Shown piece by piece: positions 12,453 through 21,509 of a stretch of 64,000 nucleotides of DNA. Both the position numbers and the translations under genes were made by a program. This DNA comes from Corticium candelabrum (taxonomy: Eukaryota; Porifera; Homoscleromorpha; Homosclerophorida; Plakinidae), in contig NC_085093.1 of assembly GCF_963422355.1 (NCBI RefSeq), positions 4,198,503-4,262,502 on the forward strand. Reading direction: 5' to 3'. Each line of letters opens with the position of its first letter. Position 1 is the stretch's first letter. The notes under the pieces were generated by a model. That model did no database searches. It saw only the letters and a program-made list of their open reading frames with translations, and was not told the DNA's origin.

Positions 12453-13925
12453 TAATATGTTTATATTATTTACAGTTTCTGTAAGCTGGACACACACACA
12501 CACACACACAATAATATGTTTGTCTGATTTACAGAAACATTTACATTCTGGGTAGTTCCCATTTCTGTTGTTACCGCGCTTCTTATCGTCTCCACAACTT
12601 TAGTTGCCTTGTATTACATTTATCGTTGGAGACCAAAGAAAGTGCTAGAAAGAGAATTGGACGACGACGGTTTGCGGAGAGTCGAACTCCAACGCGACAA
12701 TCTAGACTTACCAGAAGACACCGAGAAACTTGGATCAGGGGCATTCGGCTGCGTGATGATGGGATGGATATGCTCCCACGATGAAAATATACGAGTGGCT
12801 GTCAAACAACTACAAACAAACACTAGTTATGACTTGAAAAGTGACTTCATTAGAGAAGCAAAGATTTCGTTGCGTGTCGATCACGTGAACGTCGTACGCT
12901 TGCTGCACGTCTGCTCTCAAGACGAACCTTATCTTATGATTATGGAATACGTCAATAGGGTAAACCATATCATTGACACTTTGTATGATTAGCGTGCTAA
13001 ATAATACAGTAACAGCCATATACCATGCTAATCATACGATAAATTATTTTTACCATGGTCACGTGTAAGTGAGCGTGCGATAATAGCCGGAAGTAACTTA
13101 TTGCATACTTGCCGTGCAATACTTCATATACACCACCTCAGTACGCGCTCATGGCTGTTCGTAAGGCACGTGACCATGGTATACAGTCTTGTATACCGCA
13201 TTGTTACCGTGTATCTCTTCCAGGGAAATCTAAACCGACTACTCAAAATATTGAAACCAAAAACAGCAGAGAATTTTGCATCAACGTTTGCTGCTCTTAA
13301 ATGCGACCTTCTCCATCAGATTGCATGCGGTCTTCAAGCGGTCAGCAAACAGAATATCATTCATCGCGATATCGCAGCCAGAAACTGCTTGATTCACGAA
13401 GAAGGTGAAAGACTGGTTGTCAAAGTAAGCGATTTCGGAATGGCTGTCGTCATCGACGAAGAATTCAGAGAAGTTCGAATGAGAAAGGGACAAGGAAACG
13501 TACCGTTTCGCTGGATGAGTCCGGAGGCTTCGTACGAAAGGCGATACAGCGAGAAAAGCGACGTGTGGTCGTTTGGTGTTCTCTGCTGGGAAGTTTATAG
13601 TTTTGGTTTGACGCCATACTGTTGGCTGTCAAACACTGACCTATTTCGCTATATTTCTAATCGCCTCCCTCTACCTCCTCTACCATTTCTCATCACTACC
13701 GAGGTAGGAAATACTCTTCTCATTCCAATGCAAGAGCAAGAGTTGCCGTTCGATTGCTGGAAGATTGACGTCGATCAACGTTCTTGTTTTGACGACGTCG
13801 TCAATACGTTGGATCGTACATTGAGTGCTTACGGAAATGCGCTGGACGACGACCTGGCTACTGCTAAAGAACTGATGCTAGCTGGTGTCGTAGCAGACGA
13901 TGAGGTCAAGGACACGGCACTGTAA
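2235..13925 (+). CDS. RTK-A: EGF/LamG/FN3 receptor tyrosine kinase (14 exons, 2398 aa)
   Basis: Exons: 2235-3765, 6278-6571, 6664-6773, 6836-8345, 8880-9191, 9251-9532, 9602-9907, 9969-10295, 10472-10795, 10861-11202, 11294-11668, 11735-12091, 12535-12959, 13224-13925. The joined frame is open (7197 nt). The ATG at 2235 opens a signal peptide (MKLFQPLAVLLFACFAAQS). Residues ~180-510 are EGF modules, many calcium-binding (DIDEC, DINEC); ~511-660 are laminin-G ending FSGC; ~670-1045 more EGF; ~1045-2023 eight or nine FN3-like domains, one per exon from exon 5; ~2029-2053 the membrane helix. The kinase has GSGAFG (2090-2095), K2114, E2131, HRDIAARN (HRD 2212-2214), DFG (2235-2237) and PFRWMSPEA, so it should be catalytic. 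The AAR form marks a receptor tyrosine kinase, perhaps ROS/insulin-receptor-like. The tail ends DTAL. The ligand is unknown. Intron 2 uses a GC donor. The P+1 region has PYC where B has PYP. Confidence 0.9.
3838..3980. repeat. TGTT/TG/CTGT microsatellite in RTK-A intron 1
   Basis: Runs of TTTG, then (TG)n, then CTGT units directly downstream of the exon-1 donor. RTK-B has a CTGT-rich tract at the same place (23060-23255). Confidence 0.9.
4345..4420. repeat. (CCGT)n/(CTGT)n tract in RTK-A intron 1
   Basis: Tetranucleotide tract followed by a conserved segment (TAACATCAATCACGGTCGA... to ...AAAGGGGTCCCTTTTAATTA). RTK-B intron 1 has the same pair at 23622-23815, so it predates the duplication. 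Confidence 0.9.
5755..5925. repeat. Minisatellite of GGCACATAGAAAT-type units in RTK-A intron 1
   Basis: A 12-13-base unit of the form (A/G)AATGRCACAT is repeated about a dozen times with variation. The RTK-C intron 1 carries the same array in opposite orientation at about 63345-63490. Confidence 0.85.
6572..6663 (+). other. GC-AG intron 2 of RTK-A
   Basis: The exon ends CAACAAG and the intron begins GCAAGC, ending ATATAG before GTTGGCTAACGG. RTK-B has GTGAGC at the same codon. The laminin-G frame requires this junction, because the GC position is fixed by homology. The intron is 92 bp, the same length as in RTK-C. Confidence 0.85.
8395..8831. mobile_element. MITE in RTK-A intron 4 (AGGCCTTTTCACACT ends)
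   Basis: The element starts AGGCCTTTTCACACT and ends AGTGTGAAAAGCCT, so it has about 14-bp terminal inverted repeats. Subterminal GCGCATTGAATGC-like motifs recur in both orientations. It has no convincing coding capacity. RTK-C carries it at the same intron position (57888-58333); RTK-B intron 4 is only 88 bp and lacks it. Confidence 0.8.
10314..10411. repeat. (GT)n microsatellite, RTK-A intron 8
   Basis: Nearly pure GT run just after the exon-8 donor. The same intron in RTK-C holds a CA run on the plus strand (56270-56340); in B it is short and degenerate (28490-28560). Confidence 0.95.
12311..12510. repeat. (CA)n microsatellite, RTK-A intron 12
   Basis: Two CA blocks (about 12311-12450 and 12490-12510) shortly before the transmembrane exon. 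All three paralogues have a CA/TG tract in this intron, with very different lengths. Confidence 0.95.
13050..13183. mobile_element. 134-bp MITE in the kinase-domain intron of RTK-A
   Basis: Terminal inverted repeat ACCATGGTCACGTG at the left and CACGTGACCATGGT at the right; the outer bases are TA-rich. The same element sits in the same intron of RTK-B (31082-31215) and RTK-C (53225-53357), so it inserted before the receptors duplicated. No ORF. Confidence 0.8.
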
Positions 13926-13931
13926 TTGACT

Positions 13932-14159
13932 TTACCATGAATGAGGAACACCATCTTGCGCAATACAATAGCGCAATAGTTCTGTTTGGACGCCTGTCCA
14001 CGTAATGGTACGATTATTATAGTTTGATGGTGATATTAATAGTTTTAACTGTTCGGGTAGTGCTGGGTATATACGGGATTTTATCATATCTCGCATGGGA
14101 GTAGGAAGCATGCAGTTCGGCAGGTTGGACATTCGCCGGACTATTTCTTGAAACGTCAT
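13932..14159 (-). CDS. 75-aa ORF convergent with RTK-A, function unknown
   Basis: The ORF starts MTFQEIVRRMSNLP and ends GVPHSW. I do not recognise a family. Its stop lies six bases from the RTK-A stop on the other strand, so the two transcripts must overlap at their 3' ends if both are made. A near-identical copy faces RTK-C with the same six-base gap (52150-52377). RTK-B has lost it; similarity stops just after its stop codon. Between the copies I count about three synonymous and five replacement differences, so the pattern does not prove selection. A one-base difference just upstream of the ATG suggests the frame starts there. It may be a terminal exon of a larger gene, since a CTTACAG acceptor-like site lies 15-17 bases upstream. 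Confidence 0.4.
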   Translation of the reverse strand: MTFQEIVRRMSNLPNCMLPTPMRDMIKSRIYPALPEQLKLLISPSNYNNRTITWTGVQTELLRYCIAQDGVPHSW

Positions 14160-16021
14160 TTTATGAGCGGGTTTGCTGTAAGCTTTCGGGATGCAGTATA
14201 GCTGATTAAATATATTACTTTATGTGTGAAGTCTATAAGCGTGTTTATAAGAGTCACTCGCTCTTAAGTTTGCTTTTCTAACGCGCTTGACTTGATATTT
14301 GCTATACGCAGCCACATCCATGACGCGTGCCATGATGGCTGCCACAATAGTGGACCCTAACGATCAAGACGTAACGTTTCTAGCCAGTCTTATCAGCCTC
14401 TAAACTACAATTATCCAAGACTGTCTTTTTAATCACAAAAAGATTTCCGTGGCTGACGGCCATTTTCCATTAATGGCAATTTCTCCATTTGCAATCCATT
14501 ATGAGATTAGACTATATAGAGACGAATAAAAGCTGCTACTAATTTAATGTAAGATTTTGACAAGAAACCAATTGTTTCAAGCGTCATAAAGATATTTTCT
14601 CAAGCGTCATAAAAAGTTTTTAATGGACTAAAAAGGGTGTTTTCTATAAGCAAAACGTTACAAAAACTTCACACTGACAGAATTCTTACAAATGTGCATA
14701 CGACCTGTCAGTGTTGCTTTGAGATAAATATACTTACTACATTGTTACCGACAATGTTGATTAAAATTTCGTTTGGATGCAAAAGTTTTTCATAATATCC
14801 AATTTGAAAATTTTACAGCCCACCTACTAAAATTTCGAGAAATGCTCTTGGCAACGGCCATTGGCGTAGCGTCGGCGGGTGGGGTGGAACCTCTCCAATC
14901 TTTGTAGGCGTTTCTGGCAAAAATCGAAAGCGTCATATGTTTTCCTCAAGTTACCAAACTGTTAGTCTAATTAACCTTAGAGTGGTGTGTTGACAACGAG
15001 ATTAACTGTTTGATGGACCACATCAAGATTTGAATATGCATGGGGAAGGCTACAAAAAGTTGTGACAAGAAAAGTCCGCATGCCCAACACATTTCCCGTC
15101 AATAGCGGACGTCGATGCTGTTTAAGAAAAAATGTAAAACTGGGGCGTGGCTTTGCACTGATTGATCAGCCCCTCCAAGCTTGAGGACAACACTACGTCG
15201 GTTTATATACGCCCATCAGCAATTGCAAAGACTTTCATGCAACGTCTGTTAGTCGTTTATTACCCTCTATTCTTCCTTTGCCGTAAAGAGCGGGTGCATG
15301 GAGGCAAGAATGCGAAGGACGTGCGTCCCTCCCATGCACAAGTTGGGTCTGTTATTTATATGTTTCTCCTAGCTTGTTCACGAATGAGTGCTTTATCCGT
15401 AGTCGGTCCAAATTACTTATTTAACTCGCCCTACCTCATTTGGACATTATACTTCTGGGACTGTTACTTCTACCCTAGCTGGAGAGTCTATTTAGCTAAT
15501 TAGAGACATTATAAATACTAGTAAATGCTCGGTTAGAATTGTGTTAGGCGAGCGATGGTGTTCTTCTGTCTTAGTTATTCGCGTATCAATGGTTGCGTCT
15601 CTAGGTAGCAATAATTTCTGTCAAACAAAATGCGAGAACTCAGAAAACAGACTGTTAGTTACTCTTCTGGCTTTGTCTTTCATTCTTCGTTCACTTTTGG
15701 ATCGTTTACTGAGATATTCGCGTAATGTAACAATGGTCGCGTATTCACGTGATAAAGGTTGCGTAGCAATAATTTCTGTCAAAGTAACTCGCAGAAACTA
15801 AAAAGACAGACTTTTCTCTTCTTTTAACTTTTCCTTTCCATTTAGTTTGTCACGAATCAGTCTCTTTTGCTCTTTAGTCGCGCAAAAGAGCAAAATCGAG
15901 AGTCGTTTCACTCTTCTTGCCAAGAAATTAGAATTGAGTCTACCCTTCGAAAGAAGTGCCTTGCTGCAATTTTTAGCGCATATGTTACGGAGTCAAAATT
16001 GCAACCATCTGGCATTGTTAT
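14160..16021. other. Intergenic stretch with no recognisable gene
   Basis: The first ~110 bases match the RTK-C 3' flank. The rest is AT-rich, with scattered short open frames (for example 15162-15503) lacking domain signatures. The RTK-C flank is only about 0.7 kb over the equivalent interval, so most of this looks inserted. Confidence 0.5.
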
Positions 16022-16083
16022 TTTGTCGATCCGTCTTTCCGTTTTGCCTTACATCCCTAGGACAAGTGCTGACGTACGTATAA

Positions 16084-17182
16084 ATATATAAATACATAAA
16101 TATATAAATATATAAATATATAAATATATAAATATATAAATATATAAATATATAAATATATAAATATATAAATATATAAATATATAAATATATAAATATA
16201 TAAATATATAAATATATAAATATATAAATATATAAATATATGAACATATGAATATATAAATATATAAATATATAAATATATAAATATATAAATATATAAA
16301 TATATAAATATATAAATATATAAATATATAAATATATAAATATATAAATATATAAATATATAAATATATAAATATATGAACATATGAATATATAAATATA
16401 TAAATATATAAATATATAAATATATAAATATATAAATATATAAATATATAAATATATAAATATATGAATATATAAATATATAAATATATAAATATATAAA
16501 TATATAAATATATAAATATATAAATATATAAATATATAAATATATAAATATGTAAATATATAAATATGTAAATATAAATGTATAAATATATAAATATATA
16601 AGTATATAAATATAAATATATAAATATATAAATATATAAATATATAAATATATAAATATATAAATATATAAGTATATAAATATAAATATATAAATATATA
16701 AATATATAAGTATAAATATATAAATATATAAATATATAATTATATAAATATATAAATATATAAGTATATAAATATAAATATATAAATATATAAATATATA
16801 AATATATAAGTATATAAATATATAAATATATAAATATATGAACATATGAATATATAAATATATAAATATATAAATATATAAATATATAAATATATAAATA
16901 TATAAATATATAAATATATAAATATATAAATATATAAATATATAAACATATAAATATATAAATATATGAACATATGAATATATAAATATATAAATATATA
17001 AATATATAAATATATAAATATATAAATATATAAATATATAAATATATAAATATATAAATATATAAATATATGAATATATAAATATATAAATATATGAATA
17101 TATAAATATATGAATATATAAATATATAAATATATAAATATATAAATATATAAATATATAAATATATAAATATATAAATATA
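16084..17182. repeat. (AAATATAT)n octamer satellite, about 1.1 kb
   Basis: Around 137 tandem units of ATAAATAT/AAATATAT, with sporadic variants such as GAACATATG. The long Ile/Tyr/Phe-rich minus-strand frames across it come from an 8-base period read in three frames and are not genes. Confidence 0.97.
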
Positions 17183-17183
17183 C

Positions 17184-18203
17184 GTGGGGAGTTGTAATTC
17201 CACAAAATTGTTAGTCCAAGATTTCCTTAGGAAAGCTTGTAATTCTCTGGCCTCAACAAACGTACACGTTCCGACTTCACTGCTATTGGAAGAATCTGAA
17301 AGTTATCTTCAGAGTTGTTCCTTTCTGAAAAACGAACACAGTCATTTGCTTCTAGATTTCAACAACTCGACTCAACGACAAATTCAATCAAAACTCGATG
17401 CTGATTTATTCAATTGTTTATTGAACAATGCCAGCTTGAGAGACAGAGCTCGTTTAAATTCCATCAGTACACCCCATGCGGGAGCGTGGTTGAGGGCAAT
17501 ACCAAACCCTAATCTCGGCCTTTCCATGCTTTCTCATGAGTTTGTCATTTCTATACGGCTCTGGTTAGGGATTAAGATGTTTCCCTCTCCTCCAACTTCG
17601 ATCCTGTGCACTTGTCGTCAACACATCGATCCTTTTGGAGATCACCTCATCAGCTGTGGTACAGGTCCAGAACGCACCAGAAGACACAACGCATTGGCAG
17701 AAGTCATTTTCCAGGCGTTATTAGTTGAGAATAAAGACGTGGTAAAGGAAGTGAGATGCAGTGGTAGTGACGAAAGTCGTCCAGGTGATGTTTTTCATCC
17801 TGACTTTTTAGAGGGCAAACCAGCTTATTTCGACATAACAGTCAGAAACTCATTGCAGCCATTGTACGTGACAAAAGCAGCAGTAAGGGCTGGGGCAGCA
17901 GCTGAAGCAGGTGAAGAACAGAAGGACACACGTCACGAAGCAAACGTTCTGGCAACAGGTGGTCTTTTTTACCCCTTGGTATTGGAAACATTGGGTTTCT
18001 GGTCTCCGTTCAGCATTAAAACGTTAAAAGCTATTGCATCTAAAACTTCAGCTGTCAGCGGAATTCGATTCCATCAAGCTTTCCAGAATTTGACGCAACA
18101 ACTTTCGGTACAGTTGTGGAAATACAATGCAAGGATGTTGTTCAGAAGAATTCAACTTGAAGTACAGGACATTGATAGTTGGGATATACCCACCGTAGCG
18201 TAG
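17184..18203 (+). pseudogene. 5'-truncated non-LTR retrotransposon ORF: zinc knuckle and restriction-like endonuclease
   Basis: A 339-residue open frame lacks any reverse-transcriptase motif, so only the C-terminal part of the polyprotein is present. At about 17607-17657 it has CTCRQHIDPFGDHLISC, a C-x-C...H...C knuckle. It is followed by RPGDVFHPDF and GKPAYFDITVRNSL, the (R)PD...D pattern of the PD-(D/E)XK endonuclease found after the reverse transcriptase in R2/R4/NeSL-like elements. The segment AAVRAGAAAEAGEEQK is also typical. The frame enters directly from the AT satellite without an ATG, so this is a 5'-truncated insertion. The endonuclease would nick target DNA to prime reverse transcription. 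Family placement is from memory and medium confidence. The frame has no internal stop, which suggests a fairly recent insertion. Confidence 0.75.
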
Positions 18204-18209
18204 TGTAGA

Positions 18210-19290
<1,081 letters not shown>

Positions 19291-19435
19291 ATCTCGAGCT
19301 CAATTGACATGACAAGAGGGAGACTTGCTTCGTTCACCAATAACTTTAGGCTCGAGTGTCCAGCCAGTCGTGCCCCTCAGGAGTAGCAAAATCTAGCAAA
19401 CTCTAACCTGTTTTGCAACTTACTGTCTAGACGGA

Positions 19436-19630
19436 TACCGACGTGTCAACAAATAGACTTCCGGTCTCAACAATGGTGGTCTATGTCGCCGCTGCAAGCC
19501 AGTAAATTTTGCTACGAAAGCACACAGAACGTGGCTGTGCTCATTTGGCTTAGCATTAGAATTTCTGTATACGCGTAAAGCACGTTCTGATCTAAGGCGG
19601 GTGTTGCCCTCGTGGCAAGGCTCTAAGTAT
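19436..19630 (+). repeat. ~200-bp module upstream of the laminin-EGF ORF (copy 1)
   Basis: Shares GTGTCAACAA, CCGGTCTCAACAATG-like, TTAGCATTAGAATTTCTGT and GGCAAGGCTCT segments with the reverse complement of 51130-51335 and of 32620-32860. Here and at 51 kb it lies about 100 bases upstream of the laminin-EGF start, so it may be its promoter or 5' untranslated region. No conserved reading frame was found. Confidence 0.55.
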
Positions 19631-19736
19631 AATTTCGGACAATACACAGCCCACCCATTTTTACGAATCTAGATGGTTTGCGTGATATAACGGTGTCACT
19701 ACAGTAGACAGTCTGCAGGGGCGTCAAAGCGAGCAG

Positions 19737-20069
19737 ATGGATCCAAAATTAGATGTCGTTGTCGTCGTTGTGCTGGCTGCACTAGGGCTGCCCGTTGTTA
19801 CTTCCGACGTTATTACTTCCGTTGGGCACTTGAAATGTCAATGCAACAGATTTGGTGTCTACTCGCTGCTGTACAGAGCGACGTTCAGTCAGCAAACGGG
19901 TATTTGTAAGTGTAACGCAACGCTACACGTCGACGGCCCAATATATAACCCAAAAGCGAGCAAAGAAGGAGGCGTTGAACTGCTGAGCAAATCGTCTTCG
20001 AACGGCTGTAGCTACAGAGGATGGCGTTTTAGAGGAGACTGTTGGAAAAACGAAAGTGTTGCTATCTAA
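19737..20069 (+). CDS. Small secreted laminin-EGF-like ORF, probably an internally deleted copy
   Basis: 110 codons. The ATG is followed by a hydrophobic run (VVVVVVLAALGLPVV), a plausible signal peptide. Then comes CQCNRFGVY...QTGICKCNATLHVDG, the first two-thirds of a laminin-type EGF module; it is cut before the last cysteines. The remainder (EGGVELL, CSYRGWRFR) matches the minus-strand sequence at 34330-34445, which in the other copy lies far downstream of the laminin-EGF exon. The ORF therefore looks like a deletion that joined the first exon to a distal part of the gene. It follows RTK-A in the same direction, as the 51-kb copy follows RTK-C. Whether it is expressed is unknown. Confidence 0.45.
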   Translation: MDPKLDVVVVVVLAALGLPVVTSDVITSVGHLKCQCNRFGVYSLLYRATFSQQTGICKCNATLHVDGPIYNPKASKEGGVELLSKSSSNGCSYRGWRFRGDCWKNESVAI

Positions 20070-20141
20070 CGCATCCATTATTCCGAATGCGGCACGCGCT
20101 ATCATATAGACTAGCGGAGATGTATTTCCTTCTGCAGATAC

Positions 20142-20370
20142 GACGGTTTTCTCATTGATAGACAAAAGTAGCCAAAACCAATTTCTGTATTGTTCGACAG
20201 TAATATACCAATTGGACGTTGTATAGAGGAACGAAGGTAGCAAACTAAGATGAACCGCTTCTTAATTCGTTTAATAGATTAACTAATTTCTAGAGATTTG
20301 TTGCTCTACGTATTGATCTGCTTTTAGTTATGCGTAAATTACCAACCTAATAGATTCATTAGCCAGAGGC
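20142..20370 (-). pseudogene. Decayed RTK exon 7 (FN3 domain), inverted
   Basis: The plus strand here aligns with the plus strand of RTK-C exon 7 (56820-57020), giving for example GAGGAACGAAGGTAG, AACCGCTTCTT and ATTTCTAGAGATTTGTTGCT against GAGAAACGAAGGTAG, AACCGCTTCTT and ATTTCTCGACTTTCGTTGCT. On the minus strand the frame still reads LLPSFLYT before it degenerates. Several stops and indels are present. Confidence 0.75.
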
Positions 20371-20794
20371 GTAGCGCGAATCCTAGAAACTGGGGACTAA
20401 ACCTTACAGTGCTACGAGACACGCCCATTTTTATGAACACACCCACTTTTATTTGGTTTCGAATTGACTGATATGGTAGAATCAGTGGCAGATCCAGACT
20501 GGATAAACGGGTGCTGTAATACTATATATACAGCTTGAGTCCTCACACGCACGTATTTTCAGTTCACAATTATTTTATGACCACGCCTACAAATGATGGG
20601 CTATAGCCCGGTCTAGCCCATGCCACACTACGTCCATGTGTGGATTGGATTTATTGCGATCGGATCACCGCTTCCAGTGTCGACAGGCCTATAGAAAGAC
20701 ACAAAGTAACAAGTCAAGTATACTGTTGGTGTGACACAATGTGTAAATTATACATAGGTCCTGAAAATAGAAAAAATTATTCAGACGTAGTGGT

Positions 20795-21262
20795 CCTTAA
20801 TTTGTAACTAGTTGTCATTGATAATTAATTAAAGCGATTCGAAAACGAATTTTTTTATAATTGAGTTATTCTAGAGCTACGTACATTGGTGCCATTGACA
20901 GTAACATTTCCAGCAAACAAGTTGCCCATGCAGCTCCAGCGTGCTGTATTCTAACAAATATCGTAAAAACGCAATATCTCGTCCTTGTTTCCGGCTTAGT
21001 GCTCGCATTTCGTAACTCTCAAGATACTTGAACTTCATTTTCTCCATACAAAACGTTCTAATGTGTTGTCACAAATTCATCACTATTACCACAATATTGA
21101 GAGAATCACAATATAGAGTGACCAATATAGCTCATGTTGGGCAAGAGCATCTGTGTAATAGAAGACGGATACGCATTCTGTCCCATAATCACAGCTTGAT
21201 GAAAGACAGACAAGGGTCAATCTCACTTTGACATCTGTTACTTGTGTAGCCATCGGGATTCA
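20795..21262 (-). pseudogene. Decayed 3' part of RTK exon 4, inverted
   Basis: Aligns along its length with RTK-C exon 4 at about 58430-58870: TTGGTGCCATTGACAGTAAC, GTGCTGTATTCTAACAAATA, GTAACTCTCAAGATACTTGA and CATCTGTTACTTGTGTAGCC all have close counterparts. Frameshifts and stops are frequent. With the exon-7 relic it marks a fourth receptor copy in minus orientation whose exons 5 and 6 are missing or replaced (20371-20794). Confidence 0.8.
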
Positions 21263-21390
21263 CCGTTTCTCCAATAATTGTGCTATATATACGCCTCTAG
21301 AATCAAAAGAAAGCGAAAGCCTTCTTTGCCTCATCTGGTTCCGGCCCTGCTGCATGCTAGGTATAGTGAATAAAAGTGAAGAAATAGTTT

Positions 21391-21509
21391 GAGTGGCGCT
21401 AATTGGTCGAGAGGAAGCCTTGCGTTAACTACGGTTGGTACTTAATGGACAGTGACTCCGCATTCTGGTCATAGTCTGGAAGACTTGTGAGGCAGTGGCT
21501 CTGAGTCTC
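21391..21509 (+). promoter_or_regulatory. Compact upstream region of RTK-B with an inverted CCAAT box
   Basis: GTGGCGCTAATTGGTCGAGA matches the block at 1855 before RTK-A. Here it lies only about 110 bases before the ATG, and the last bases before the start (GGCAGTGGCTCTGAGTCTC) are identical to those of RTK-A. No clear TATA box was seen at a fixed distance. Confidence 0.5.

Noticed and set aside
12960..13223. Read-through of the kinase intron giving a truncated kinase
   Set aside because: Open only for about ten codons and interrupted by a MITE; the GT-AG splice restores the kinase exactly.
16049..17203. Long Ile/Tyr/Phe-rich open frames on the minus strand
   Set aside because: They are the AAATATAT satellite read in three frames; an 8-base period has no stop in any of them.
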